Assembly (NCBI GenBank): GCA_027489175.1
Contig: JAIYAE010000014.1
Location: forward strand, 376,491-440,490
Source: Rhodobacter sp.
Lineage (GTDB): Bacteria; Pseudomonadota; Alphaproteobacteria; Rhodobacterales; Rhodobacteraceae
Length of the DNA: 64,000 bases
Reading direction: 5' to 3'
The notes under the pieces were generated by a model, which was not told where the DNA came from, made no database searches, and worked only from the letters and a program-made list of their open reading frames with translations. Shown piece by piece: positions 26,040 to 39,200 of this stretch (position 1 is its first letter; each line of letters opens with the position of its first letter). Made by a program: the position numbers and the translations under genes.

Positions 26040-27047
26040 ATGACTGAACCAGACCCCCGCCGCGAGGCGCGGCCGAAGCGCTTTCCGCCGCCGGAGTTTC
26101 CGCCGCGGCGACCGGCTGCCTTTGCGCGGACGCCGCCCGCGATCTTTCCGCCGATCCTGGGGCTTCTGGGTCTGGCGATCACGCTGCGTCTGCTGCTGGG
26201 GCAGTTGGTGCTGCCGCTTGGCGCGGCGGACCTTTTGGCGGGTCTGGCACTGGGCCTGTGGCTTTTTGCGGCCTTTGCCTATGGGGCAAAGGTCCTGCGA
26301 CGGCCGGGCGTGGTGATCGAAGACCTACGGGTGCTGCCCGGACGGTCGGGGTTGGCGGCGCTGACGGTCGGGGGCATGGCTGCGGCAACGCTGCTGGCGG
26401 TCTATGCGCCCGGTCTTGCGAAAGCTGTGCTGGTGCTTTCACTGCTGGGGCATGGCGTGCTGGCGGGTCTCCTCCTGCGCCTGCTTCTGGGGCTGCCGCC
26501 GGAAAGCCGACAGGTCAACCCGACCCTGCACCTGAGTTTTGTGGGCTTCATCGTGGCCGGGCCAGCGGCGATTGCGCTTGGCTGGACCGGCCTTGCCACG
26601 GTGCTGCTGTGGTTGACGCTGCCGGTGGCGTTGGGGATCTGGGCAGCGAGTGCGTTGCAGTTCGCCCGGGCGGTGCCGCCGCCACCCTTGCGGCCCTTGC
26701 TCGCGATCCATGTGGCGCCGGCGGCGCTCTTGGCGAGTGTGGCGGGGCTTTTGGGGTTGGTCGCCTTGTCAAACGTACTTTTGGTGGCGGGGCTGGCGCT
26801 GGCGCTGGTGCTGGCGGCATCGGCGCGCTGGCTGTTGAGCGCGGGGATCACGCCGATGTGGGGTGCGCTGACCTTTCCGCTGGCGGTGCTGGCGGCGGCG
26901 CTGATCCGGGGCGGCGGGGCCTGGCAGGGGATCGGCATTGCCGTGACGGGTGTAGCGCTGGCGGTGATCCCGGGCGTGCTGTGGTGGGTCCTGAAGCGCT
27001 GGCCCGGGGGGAAGCTGGCGGCAGTGACCAACGCGGCAGAGGCCTGA
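26040..27047 (+). CDS. TDT/SLAC1-family membrane transporter (TehA-like)
   Basis: 335 residues. A Pro/Arg-rich cytoplasmic N-terminus of about 35 residues (FPPPEFPPRRPAAFARTPPAIFPP) precedes about ten TM helices. VNPTLHLSFVGFIVAGPAAIALG resembles the conserved pore-helix text of the tellurite-resistance/dicarboxylate transporter family, whose members are often anion channels. Annotation as tellurium resistance protein is customary but substrate evidence is lacking. Start ATG at 26040 after AGAGGGG; a GTG at 26034 overlaps that site. A perfect CtrA box lies upstream. Confidence 0.72.
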   Translation: MTEPDPRREARPKRFPPPEFPPRRPAAFARTPPAIFPPILGLLGLAITLRLLLGQLVLPLGAADLLAGLALGLWLFAAFAYGAKVLRRPGVVIEDLRVLPGRSGLAALTVGGMAAATLLAVYAPGLAKAVLVLSLLGHGVLAGLLLRLLLGLPPESRQVNPTLHLSFVGFIVAGPAAIALGWTGLATVLLWLTLPVALGIWAASALQFARAVPPPPLRPLLAIHVAPAALLASVAGLLGLVALSNVLLVAGLALALVLAASARWLLSAGITPMWGALTFPLAVLAAALIRGGGAWQGIGIAVTGVALAVIPGVLWWVLKRWPGGKLAAVTNAAEA

Positions 27048-27098
27048 GCGCGGGTTTCAAATTGAGCGCGTGCCGCGCAGGCTTTTTGTCTCGCCTCT

Positions 27099-27152
27099 GG
27101 CGCGCGAGACGCGCGCCAACCGGCTCGGTCATTGGGGGTTTTCCACCCCCAA
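27099..27152. terminator. Two hairpins between convergent genes
   Basis: GGCGCGC (27099-27105)/GCGCGCC (27111-27117) with loop GAGAC, and TTGGGGG (27132-27138)/CCCCCAA (27146-27152) with loop TTTTCCA. The following CCCGGAGGATATTTGGGC stretch (27155-27172) is, from memory, a recurring intergenic motif in this family. They probably define the 3' ends of the TDT and amidotransferase genes. Confidence 0.5.
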
Positions 27153-27196
27153 ACCCCCGGAGGATATTTGGGCAAATGTGAAAGGGCCTTGGGGCT

Positions 27197-27895
27197 CTAT
27201 CCGATCAGGTTGACCCAGGCGCGGGCGAGGCTGAGGCCGTGGGCATCGGCTTCGGCCCCTTGGGCTTGGGCGAGGGCGCTGTGGCGGGTGGCCCAGCCGG
27301 GGGACATCTTCTCGACGCCTTCCGGGAAGCGGGCGAGCCAGTCGGCGACGACTGGGCGGCTCGCCTCAAAATGGAACTGGGTGCCATAGGTGGCGCGGCC
27401 GATGCGGAAGGCCTGATGGGCGGCTTTGGCGCTGGTGGCGAGGTGGGCGGCCCCTTCCGGCAGGGTGAAGGTGTCGGAATGCCACTGGAAGATTGGAAAG
27501 GTCTGCGGGACCTGTGACAGGACCGGATCAGCGCGACCGGCTTCGGTGAGGGTCACATCGACCCAGCCAAACTCAGGCGCGGTGCCGAGGTGGTTTTCAG
27601 CACCGTATGCCCGGGCGAGGAGTTGGGAGCCAAGGCAGATGCCAAGAACCGGTTTGTCTGCCGCCGTATAGGCCTGCATCAGGCGGGCGAGGCTTGGCAG
27701 GTAGGGGTGGGTGTGGTCATCGGTGGCGGATTGCTCACCTCCGAAGACGACGAGGGCATCTGCCTCGGGCGCGTCCGGCAGGGGTTGGCCGGTCCAGGGC
27801 TTATGAAGGTCGATCAGGGCGGCGCGTTCATGGAGCGCCACGCCGACCAGGCCGTGGTGGGTGACGCGGGTGTTTTCGACAATGGCGACGCGCAT
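27197..27895 (-). CDS. Class I glutamine amidotransferase-like protein
   Basis: 232 residues. ALVVFGGEQSATDD, then KPVLGICLGSQLLARAYG with the nucleophilic Cys in G-x-C-x-G, and TYGTQFHFEAS with the catalytic His (Glu two residues on), make a complete Cys-His-Glu triad. It resembles stand-alone GMP-synthase-type GATases (YfeJ-like) that may act on gamma-glutamyl compounds. The partner is unknown. Start MRVAIVENTRVTHHG at 27895. Divergent from guaB. Confidence 0.82.
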   Translation of the reverse strand: MRVAIVENTRVTHHGLVGVALHERAALIDLHKPWTGQPLPDAPEADALVVFGGEQSATDDHTHPYLPSLARLMQAYTAADKPVLGICLGSQLLARAYGAENHLGTAPEFGWVDVTLTEAGRADPVLSQVPQTFPIFQWHSDTFTLPEGAAHLATSAKAAHQAFRIGRATYGTQFHFEASRPVVADWLARFPEGVEKMSPGWATRHSALAQAQGAEADAHGLSLARAWVNLIG

Positions 27896-27944
27896 GTTGT
27901 GTCCTTTTTGGGCACGCCCACTCAACATAGCTGGGGGGCTGGGT

Positions 27945-27968
27945 GCAAGGGGGGCAGATTGCCCTTGC
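27945..27968 (+). other. Hairpin in the guaB leader
   Basis: GCAAGGG (27945-27951) and CCCTTGC (27962-27968) form a perfect 7-bp stem with a 10-nt loop, 61 nt before guaB. I could not match the leader to a known riboswitch class. Confidence 0.35.
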
Positions 27969-27987
27969 GTTACCGGGCGCTGCGTGA

Positions 27988-29478
<1,491 letters not shown>

Positions 29479-29515
29479 GGGCTGGGGCATCGCTTCGCAG
29501 GGGCCGTGAGTAGGC

Positions 29516-30601
29516 TCATGCGGCGGGCTGCGTCAGAAGCCTTGCGACCAGCGCGAGAAGCCGGTCACCCCGGGCGGGCAGGGCGGTCTGGCCTTGTGCG
29601 TCAACGCTGGAGAGAGTGGAGATCAGGTCGGCGCGGAGGCGGGTGGCCCAACCTGTCGCGGCCTTCAGGTCGGGCGGGACGGGGGGCTGGTTCAGGTCGT
29701 ACCCGAAGGCCGGATCGGTGCAGGCGCTTTGCAAGAGGTCGCCAAGGGCAGTGATGCTGGCATGGGGCCAGGCGGGGCGGTTCTGGAAGGCCAGTGCGGG
29801 ATGCGCGCGCAAGGCCTGCCAAGCGGCCAGCAGTGCCTGACGCTTGGCAAGACTGCGGGGTTGCAAACGCTCCACCAGCAGGGATTCGAAGGCGAAGACC
29901 GGGCCGGTCCAGTGCCTATGGCCGTTTGTCAGGGTGGCGGTGTTTTCAAACAGGACCTCACCGTCGCGGCCAAGGATGCGCAAGGTGTCGAAGGTCACCT
30001 CAGCCTCGGCCAGGGCAAGGAAGGCGGGCCAGCGGTGGTAGGCCTTGAGCAGACGGTCCCAGGCCACCGCCTTGGCAAAGCCGGTTTGCGTGATGGCCGC
30101 CTCGGCATCGCGCTGCAGGGTGGCAAGCCAGCTTTCCTGCGGCGGCAGGGCCAGCACCTCACATATCACCCGGTAGCCTGCAGCGCGGGCCATGGCGGCG
30201 CGCTTGGCTACGCCGACGGGAACATGCACCTCATGCAAGACATGGGCGCGCAGACCCATGGCGCGGGTGAGGAGTGCGTCAATCTGGGCGGGCTGGGCCT
30301 GCCGCTCATACCGAGACAACGCATCAACCAGCGCGGGGTCATCCGGATCGCGGAAAAGCTCGGGCACGAGGGCGCAGAGCGCGTCACCGCTGATGATCTG
30401 GCTTCGGTCGGGGCCAAGCGTGGCCGCAAGCTGGGCGACGCGGCGGGTCTTGCCGCTGCCCGGCTGGCCGCAGACAAAGGTCCAGCTGGGGGAAGCGACG
30501 CCGCCTGAGGCCACGCCAAGGGCTGGAAGGACGCGATCCCGAAAGATCGCGTCCCAGTCCAAGCCAAGCTGCGGCACGCGGGTCACGGCGTCAGGCGTCA
30601 C
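29516..30601 (-). CDS. Zeta-toxin-like P-loop kinase
   Basis: 361 residues starting with GTG (MTPDAVTRVPQLGLDW). WTFVCGQPGSGKTRRVAQL is the P-loop at about residues 41-59. QIISGDALCALVPEL holds a conserved Asp, and ARAAGYRVICEVLALPPQESWLATLQRD followed by an Arg-rich helix match zeta/PezT-type kinases, which phosphorylate UDP-N-acetylglucosamine or other small metabolites. The C-terminal about 130 residues have no assignment. No small antitoxin-like gene precedes it, so a classical toxin-antitoxin pair is not supported. Confidence 0.6.
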   Translation of the reverse strand: MTPDAVTRVPQLGLDWDAIFRDRVLPALGVASGGVASPSWTFVCGQPGSGKTRRVAQLAATLGPDRSQIISGDALCALVPELFRDPDDPALVDALSRYERQAQPAQIDALLTRAMGLRAHVLHEVHVPVGVAKRAAMARAAGYRVICEVLALPPQESWLATLQRDAEAAITQTGFAKAVAWDRLLKAYHRWPAFLALAEAEVTFDTLRILGRDGEVLFENTATLTNGHRHWTGPVFAFESLLVERLQPRSLAKRQALLAAWQALRAHPALAFQNRPAWPHASITALGDLLQSACTDPAFGYDLNQPPVPPDLKAATGWATRLRADLISTLSSVDAQGQTALPARGDRLLALVARLLTQPAA

Positions 30602-30659
30602 GGCAACATATCAGGACGTTGCAGGCGCAGGCGACGCGTGCCGTTTCACTTAAAGCGTT

Positions 30660-30878
30660 TTACTTGAAGGCGGTGTTGATCGGGGCAGGCTCATCATCGT
30701 CATTCGACAGGGCCACGGCGATAACTGCAATCGCCAGAAGCGGGATCAGCACGCCGCCAAGCGACGAGGCGGGCTTTTCAGCCACCACTTCCATTTCTTC
30801 TTCAACAACAACCGGGCCTCCAGCCATGGCGGGGGCAGCAAGGGCAGCAAGCAGGGCAGCAGTCAGCGTGGCTTTCAT
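30660..30878 (-). CDS. Small exported/membrane-anchored protein
   Basis: 72 residues: signal peptide MKATLTAALLAALAAPAMA, an acidic Val/Glu segment (GGPVVVEEEMEVVAEKPASS), then a TM helix (GVLIPLLAIAVIAVALS) and an Asp/Glu tail. The layout is common in Rhodobacteraceae but has no known function. A purine-rich AAAAAGGATG just upstream of the ATG provides the ribosome-binding site. Monocistronic. The 208 bases to rsmB hold nothing I can identify. Confidence 0.7.
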   Translation of the reverse strand: MKATLTAALLAALAAPAMAGGPVVVEEEMEVVAEKPASSLGGVLIPLLAIAVIAVALSNDDDEPAPINTAFK

Positions 30879-31086
30879 AAGAAAGGCATCCTTTTTCAGG
30901 GTTAAGGAGGTAACGTCTGGAATCGGGCGCCACCAGCGTCAAGGGCGATTGGGACGGCACCGACAACGCGTTGCTGACTGTTGCAGATTGCACCTTGCCG
31001 GGGCAGGCGAAAGCACGGCAGACAGCGGATGACCTGGGCATCGGGACCATTGCGCCCCACCGACCTGCCCGCTTGACGGAGACCGC

Positions 31087-32238
31087 ATGACCCCCTCAGC
31101 CCGACTGGCCGCCGCGATCGAAGTGCTGGACCGAATCCTTGCCGGGTCCCCCGCTGAACGGGCGTTGACGAACTGGGGCCGCGCCAGCCGCTTTGCCGGA
31201 TCGGGCGACCGGGCGGCGGTGCGCGATCTGGTGTTTGATGCGCTGCGGCGGCGGCGGTCGGCGGCGGCCCTTGGCGGCGGGCTGACCGGGCGGGGTCTTG
31301 TCCTTGGCCTCTGCCGCGAGGCCGGGCAAGAGGCGCTGTTTACCGGCGAAGGCCATGCGCCCGCGCCGGCCACCGCCGATGAGGCGGGCCACATTCCGGC
31401 AGGGGCCGAGGCGTTGGACATGCCCGACTGGCTGCTGCCACGGCTGCAGGACAGTCTGGGTGACCAGATGGCAGCGGTCTGCCGGGCGATGCGGGACCGC
31501 GCGCCGGTGTTCGTGCGGGTGAACCTGCGCAAGGCCAGTGTGCCAGAGGCCGTGGCGGCTTTGGCAGCGGAAGGGATCACGGCCGAGCCGCACCCTTTGG
31601 CGCAGGCCTGTCTGGAAATGGGCGGGCAGGTCCGCAAGCTGCAGGCCGGGGCGGCCTATCTGGGCGGGCTGGTCGAGTTGCAGGATGTATCCTCGCAAGC
31701 CGTGGTCGAGGCCTTGCCCTTGCAGGACGGGATGCGCGTGCTGGATCATTGTGCAGGCGGCGGCGGCAAGACGCTGGCGATGGCCGCGCGGGCCCGGCTG
31801 ACGCTGCACGCGCATGACGCGGCACCCCAGCGGATGGCCGACCTGCCGACCCGGGCGGCGCGGGCGGGGGTTGCGGTCGCGCTGACCGCAGCGCCCGAGT
31901 CCACCGCGCCCTATGACCTTGTGCTGGTCGATGCGCCCTGTTCGGGCCTTGGCAGCTGGCGGCGCGACCCGGAAGGCAAATGGGCGCTGACCCCGGAGCG
32001 GCTGGCCGCGTTGGGGGCCACCCAGGCGGCAATCTTGCGGCGGGCGGCGGCGATGGTGCGACCGGGGGGGTGGCTGGCCTATGCCACCTGCTCGCTTCTT
32101 GCGGAAGAGAACGGCGGGCGCGTGGCGGGTTTTCTGGCGGAAACCCCGGGCTGGACGCTGATGCAAACCCTGACGCTGACACCCTTGACCGGGGGCGACG
32201 GTTTCTTTCTTGCCACCCTGCAGCGATCTGACACCTAG
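31087..32238 (+). CDS. rsmB: RsmB/NOP-family 16S rRNA m5C methyltransferase
   Basis: 383 residues, somewhat shorter than E. coli RsmB. The N-terminal helical region (about 1-75) resembles the NusB-like domain in reduced form. The methyltransferase part has HCAGGGGKTLAMAA (SAM motif I), LVDAPCSGLGSWRRDPEGKW (motif IV, PC Cys) and LAYATCSLLAEENG (motif VI TCS Cys, the nucleophile). It methylates C5 of a cytosine in 16S rRNA or a similar target. Start ATG at 31087. Confidence 0.85.
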   Translation: MTPSARLAAAIEVLDRILAGSPAERALTNWGRASRFAGSGDRAAVRDLVFDALRRRRSAAALGGGLTGRGLVLGLCREAGQEALFTGEGHAPAPATADEAGHIPAGAEALDMPDWLLPRLQDSLGDQMAAVCRAMRDRAPVFVRVNLRKASVPEAVAALAAEGITAEPHPLAQACLEMGGQVRKLQAGAAYLGGLVELQDVSSQAVVEALPLQDGMRVLDHCAGGGGKTLAMAARARLTLHAHDAAPQRMADLPTRAARAGVAVALTAAPESTAPYDLVLVDAPCSGLGSWRRDPEGKWALTPERLAALGATQAAILRRAAAMVRPGGWLAYATCSLLAEENGGRVAGFLAETPGWTLMQTLTLTPLTGGDGFFLATLQRSDT

Positions 32239-32293
32239 CCCAATCAACCCTTGCGCGCAGCCGGGCAGTGGGTCAGCATCCTTTAGGCCTTGG

Positions 32294-32319
32294 TTAAGGT
32301 GGGGTTAAGCATCGGTTAA
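32294..32319. promoter_or_regulatory. Triple CtrA half-site array upstream of cckA
   Basis: Three TTAA half-sites at 32294, 32305 and 32316 are separated by exactly 7 bp each (GGTGGGG and GCATCGG), giving two overlapping perfect TTAA-N7-TTAA boxes. They end about 70 bp before the probable cckA start. Confidence 0.7.
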
Positions 32320-32389
32320 CCCTTTGCAGGCGAAGGTCCGATTACAGGCGAAGGTCTGGCGAAGTGGCAAGAACGGTGGATGGGTAACC

Positions 32390-34483
32390 TTGACAGACAA
32401 GACGGCCTTGGCGGCTGGGTTCGGCGCTGACGGCTTGCCGCTGTCGACGCTGGCGCTTCTGGCACTGATGTTTGCGGGGGCCGGATTGTCGGCCAGCGGT
32501 TATCTTTGGCTTGGCATGGGAGTGGGGTTTGCGGGGCTGGTGCTGGCGCTGGCGGCGGGGGTGCTGGCCGGGCTGGCCCTGACCCGAAACGCCCGGGCGC
32601 GGACCGAACAGGACCGCATTTTCCGATTGGTCGGCCATGATGCGGCGGCCTGTTTTTCCACCGATGCCGAGGGGCACGTCCTGCTGCGCAACCGCGCGGC
32701 GGAAGACCGGTTCGGCACCGACAGCGCCTCGATGGTCGCGACGCTTCAGCGCAACATCCTGAACCCGGGCGCGCTTTTCCTGAAGCTGCAAAGCCGTGCT
32801 GCCGCCGATGGCGCGGCGCGCGAAGACGTGGCGACGCATGACGGGCGGTTGCGGGTAATGGTGCACCGCTCGGGCGAGGGGCGGTTCCTGTGGCGGATCG
32901 AGGACATCGGGTCCAACGCTGGCGGGGAAGCGGGCGAGCGGCCGCCTGAGCGGCCCGGCGAACGCGGGGCGGACAAGCCGGGCAGCGAGGCGGGCGGGGC
33001 CGATCTCGAAGAGGTGCCGGTGGCGCTGATGACCTTTGGGCCGGATGGCGTCTTGCGCAGCGCCAACCGCGCCGCGCGCGAACTGGTGCTGAAGGGTGAA
33101 TTGCGGTCGTTGATGTTTCACGACCTGTTCGAGGGCCTTGGCCGCCCGGTCACCGACTGGCTGGGCGATGTGGTGGCGGGCCGCCTGCCGGGCGGGACCG
33201 AAGTGCTGCGCGCCCGCACCGGGGGCGAGGAAAGCTTTATCGAGGTCACCTTGCGCCGGTTCACCGAAGGCGGGCGGGTCAGCGCGCTGGCGGTCCTGAA
33301 CGACGCGACGCGCCTGAAGACGCTGGAAGCGCAGTTCATGCAAAGCCAGAAGATGCAGGCCATCGGCCAGCTGGCAGGCGGCATCGCGCATGACTTCAAC
33401 AACCTTTTGACTGCGATTTCAGGGCATTGCGACCTTTTGCTCTTGCGCCACGGCCGCGATGCCCCGGACTTTGCCGATCTGGAACAGATCCGGCAGAACG
33501 CCAACCGCGCGGCCTCACTCGTGGGGCAACTGCTGGCGTTTTCGCGCAAGCAGACGCTGAAGCCGGAGAAGCTGGACCTTGAAGAGGTGTTGGCCGACCT
33601 GACGCATCTTCTGAACCGGCTGGTGGTGGAGCGGGTGGGACTGAAGCTGTCGCATCTGGGGCGGGGGCCGAACCGCGCCTTGCGCCCGGTGCGCGCCGAC
33701 CGCAGGCAGCTGGAGCAGGTGCTGATCAACCTGGTGGTCAACGCCCGTGACGCGATGCCCGACAAGGGCAGCATCACGATCGAGACCGAGCCGGTCACCC
33801 TTGTCGAAGGCCTGCGCCGCGACCGGGCCGTTGTGCCGCCGGGCGACTATTCGGTGATCCGGGTGATCGATCATGGCGTGGGCATCCCGGCGGAGAACCT
33901 GCAGAAGATCTTCGAGCCGTTCTTCACCACCAAGCGCGTTGGCGAAGGCACGGGGCTTGGCCTCTCCATGGCTTACGGGATCGTCAAGCAATCCGGCGGG
34001 TTCATCTTTGCCGATTCGACACCGGGTGAGGGCACGACCTTTTCCCTCTACTTTCCGGCCTTTGATGGAGAGGATCTGCCCGCGCCGGAATCCGAAGCCC
34101 GGCGCACCACCGGCAAACCGGGGGAGGGCGTGGTCCTACTGGTGGAAGACGAGGCCCCGGTCCGGGCCTTTGCCGGCCGGGCCTTGCGCCTGCGCGGCTA
34201 TACCGTGCTTGAGGCCGGCACTGCCGAAGAGGCGTTGGAAATCCTGCGCGATCGGTCGATTGAGGTGGACGTCTTTGTCACTGATGTGGTGATGCCGGGG
34301 ATGGACGGGCCGTCCTGGGTGCGCATAGCGCTGGAGGACCGGCCGAATGTGCGGGTGATCTTCGTCTCGGGCTATGCCGAGGATGCGCTCTCGGAAAACC
34401 AGGCGCGCATCCCGAATTCGGTCTTCCTGCCAAAGCCGTTTTCGCTGAACGACCTGACCGCCACGGTGCAGGCGCAATTCTAG
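32390..34483 (+). CDS. cckA: Hybrid sensor histidine kinase CckA
   Basis: About 697 residues. Two N-terminal TMs ([49 protein letters not shown]) are followed by two PAS-like regions (about 75-155 and 200-310). The H-box [22 protein letters not shown] holds the phospho-His. ATPase motifs are [11 protein letters not shown] (N), DHGVGIP (G1), [30 protein letters not shown], and the C-terminal receiver has Asp in [14 protein letters not shown]. CckA phosphorylates ChpT, which phosphorylates CtrA. The start is uncertain: TTG at 32390 ([12 protein letters not shown]) behind GGTGGA, or TTG at 32324. A 12-bp direct repeat, CAGGCGAAGGTC, lies at 32327 and 32345. Confidence 0.9.
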   Translation: MTDKTALAAGFGADGLPLSTLALLALMFAGAGLSASGYLWLGMGVGFAGLVLALAAGVLAGLALTRNARARTEQDRIFRLVGHDAAACFSTDAEGHVLLRNRAAEDRFGTDSASMVATLQRNILNPGALFLKLQSRAAADGAAREDVATHDGRLRVMVHRSGEGRFLWRIEDIGSNAGGEAGERPPERPGERGADKPGSEAGGADLEEVPVALMTFGPDGVLRSANRAARELVLKGELRSLMFHDLFEGLGRPVTDWLGDVVAGRLPGGTEVLRARTGGEESFIEVTLRRFTEGGRVSALAVLNDATRLKTLEAQFMQSQKMQAIGQLAGGIAHDFNNLLTAISGHCDLLLLRHGRDAPDFADLEQIRQNANRAASLVGQLLAFSRKQTLKPEKLDLEEVLADLTHLLNRLVVERVGLKLSHLGRGPNRALRPVRADRRQLEQVLINLVVNARDAMPDKGSITIETEPVTLVEGLRRDRAVVPPGDYSVIRVIDHGVGIPAENLQKIFEPFFTTKRVGEGTGLGLSMAYGIVKQSGGFIFADSTPGEGTTFSLYFPAFDGEDLPAPESEARRTTGKPGEGVVLLVEDEAPVRAFAGRALRLRGYTVLEAGTAEEALEILRDRSIEVDVFVTDVVMPGMDGPSWVRIALEDRPNVRVIFVSGYAEDALSENQARIPNSVFLPKPFSLNDLTATVQAQF

Positions 34484-34488
34484 TGCGA

Positions 34489-36202
<1,714 letters not shown>

Positions 36203-36211
36203 CCGGACCAA

Positions 36212-39200
36212 ATGACCGCAGACCGTATCATTCTGGGCGGCGCGCCCGAGGGGTTTGACGCCCTTTTGCTGTCGCGCGAACTGGCGCGGGGGCGGCCCGT
36301 CATCCATGTCGCGCGCGATGACAAGCGGGCCGAGGCGATGCGGGCGGCGCTGGCGGTCATGGCGCCGGATGTGGCGGTGTTGGACTTTCCGGCCTGGGAT
36401 TGCCTGCCTTATGACCGCGTCAGCCCCAACCCGGAAATCTGCGCCCGCCGGATGGCGACACTGGCCGCGCTGGTGGACGGGATGCCGGGGCCGTTTGTCC
36501 TCTTGACCACGCTGAACGCCGCAACCCAGCGCATTCCGGCGCGGGATGTGGTGCGGGGTGCGTCCTTCCGCGCGGTGGTGGGCGAGCGGGTGGATGAGGC
36601 GCGGCTGAAGCTGTTCCTCTCGCGCATGGGGTTCTCCCCTGTGTCCACCGTGGCGGAACCCGGCGATTGCGCCTTTCGAGGCGGGATCGTGGACATCTAT
36701 CCGCCGGGGCCGGGGGGGCCGATCCGCCTCGACTTTTTCGGCGATGTGCTGGACGGCGCGCGGCGGTTTGACCCTGACACCCAGCGGACCATCGAAAAGC
36801 TGAAGCAGGTGGCGTTTTCGGCGGTGTCCGAGGTGATTTTGGACGACGCCTCGATCGCGCGGTTCCGGCAGAACTACCGCATCAGCTTTGGTGCTGCAGG
36901 GACGGACGACCCCCTGTATGAGGCGGTGAGTGCGGGCCGCAAGCACCAGGGGATGGAGCATTGGCTGCCGTTCTTCCATGCGGGGCTGGAGACGATCTTC
37001 GACTACCTGCCCGACGCCGCCGTGATGCTGGACGATCAGGTGACCCCGGCGCGGATTGCGCGGTGGGAAAGCATCGACGACAGCTATGACAGCCGGCATG
37101 AGGCGATGGGCGCGAAGGGGCGGATCGACACGGTGTACAAGCCTGTCCCGCCGGGGGAGCTGTACCTGGACGACACCGCCTGGGAGGCGGCGGTAGGCGA
37201 CCACCGGGTGATCCAGCTGTCGCCCCTGACGCAAAGTCCGGGGCCGGGGGTTCTGGACGCAGGCGCGCGGGTAGGCCGCAGTTTCGCGCCGGAACGGCAG
37301 CAGGAAAAGGTGAACCTTTTCGGGGCGTTGTCGGACCATGTGAAGGTTCTGGCAAAGACGGGTCAGGTGGTGATTGCCAGCTGGTCCGAAGGCGCGCGTG
37401 ACCGCTTGCGCGGGCTGTTGGAGGACAACGGGGTGACCGGGGTCACCGATGTGGCCGACTTCCGGGGCGTGCCTGAGGGCAAGGGCGGCCTCTACCTGGT
37501 GATCTGGCCCTTGGAGGCGGGGTTCACCGCCAAGGGCCTTTCGGTCATCAGCGAGCAGGACGTGCTGGGCGACCGTCTGGTCGGCAAGCCGCGCCGCAAG
37601 CGCAAGGCCGACAACTTTTTGCGCGAAGTTGATACCCTTAGCCCCGGCGATCTGGTGGTGCATGTCGAACATGGTGTGGGGCGGTATCTGGGGATCGAGA
37701 CGATCACGGCCCTGGGGGCGCCGCATGCCTGCGTGATGCTGGAATATGCTGAAAACGCAAAGCTTTACCTGCCGGTGGAGAATATCGAGCTGCTCAGCCG
37801 TTATGGCCATGAGGAGGGGTTGCTTGACCGCCTTGGTGGCGGGGCCTGGCAGGCGAAGAAGGCCAAGCTCAAGGAACGGATCAAGGAAATCGCGGACCGC
37901 CTGATGCGGATCGCAGCCGAACGGGCCTTGCGCCATGCGCCGATCCTGGAGGCGCCGCATTCGATCTGGGAGGCCTTTGCCGCGCGCTTTCCCTATCAGG
38001 AAACCGATGACCAGTTGGCGGCGATTGCCGATGTGGTGGCGGACCTGGAGAAGGGCAGTCCGATGGACCGCCTCGTCGTGGGCGACGTGGGCTTTGGCAA
38101 GACCGAAGTCGCGATGCGGGCGGCGTTCGTTGCGGCGCTGAGCGGCATGCAGGTGGCGGTGATCTGCCCGACGACGCTGCTCGCCCGCCAGCACTATCGC
38201 AGCTTTGCTGAACGGTTTCGCGGATTTCCCATATCGGTCAAGCCCTTGTCGCGCTTTGTGAGTGTGAAGGACGCCAATGCCACCCGGGCGGCGATTGCGG
38301 ATGGGTCGGTGGATATCGTCGTCGGCACCCATGCGTTGCTGGCCAGGGGGATCAGCTTCAAAAACCTTGGGCTGCTGATCATCGACGAGGAACAGCACTT
38401 TGGCGTGACCCACAAGGAACGGCTGAAAGAGATGCGGTCAGAGGTTCACGTCCTGACCCTGACGGCGACGCCGATCCCCCGGACGCTGCAACTGTCGCTG
38501 ACCGGCGTGCGCGATCTGTCGATCATCGCGACGCCCCCGGTGGACCGTCTGGCGATCCGCACTTACGTCAGCGAGTTTGACACGATCACCATCCGCGAGG
38601 CGCTGCTGCGGGAACGGTTCCGGGGTGGGCAGTCGTTCTATGTGGTTCCCCGGATCAGCGACCTGCCCGAGGTTGAGGATTTCCTGAAGACCCATGTGCC
38701 GGAAGTTTCATATGTGATTGCCCACGGCCAGCTTGCGGCGGGCGATCTGGATGACCGGATGAACCAGTTCTACGACGGCAAATATGACGTGCTGGTCGCG
38801 ACCAGCATTGTTGAAAGTGGGCTGGATATTCCCACGGCAAACACCATGATTGTCCACCGGGCGGATATGTTTGGCCTCAGCCAGCTTTACCAGATTCGCG
38901 GCAGGGTGGGGCGGTCGAAGACGCGGGCCTATGCTTACCTGACGACCAAACCCCGCGCGCCGCTGACGCCGCAGGCGATGAAGCGGCTGCGGCTCTTGGG
39001 CGGCCTCGACAGCCTTGGCGCGGGCTTCAACCTGGCCAGCCATGACCTTGACCTGCGCGGCGCGGGCAACCTTCTGGGCGAGGAACAGTCGGGGCACATC
39101 AAGGAAGTCGGCTATGAACTTTACCAGCAGATGCTGGAGGACACGATTGCCAAGATCAAATCGGGGGAATTGCAGGGGCTGACGACGGTCGATGACGGCT

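Noticed and set aside
26258-27181. Plus-strand Gly/Ala-rich frame of about 300 codons
   Set aside because: Out-of-frame shadow of the TDT-family transporter gene; low-complexity composition and no start signal.
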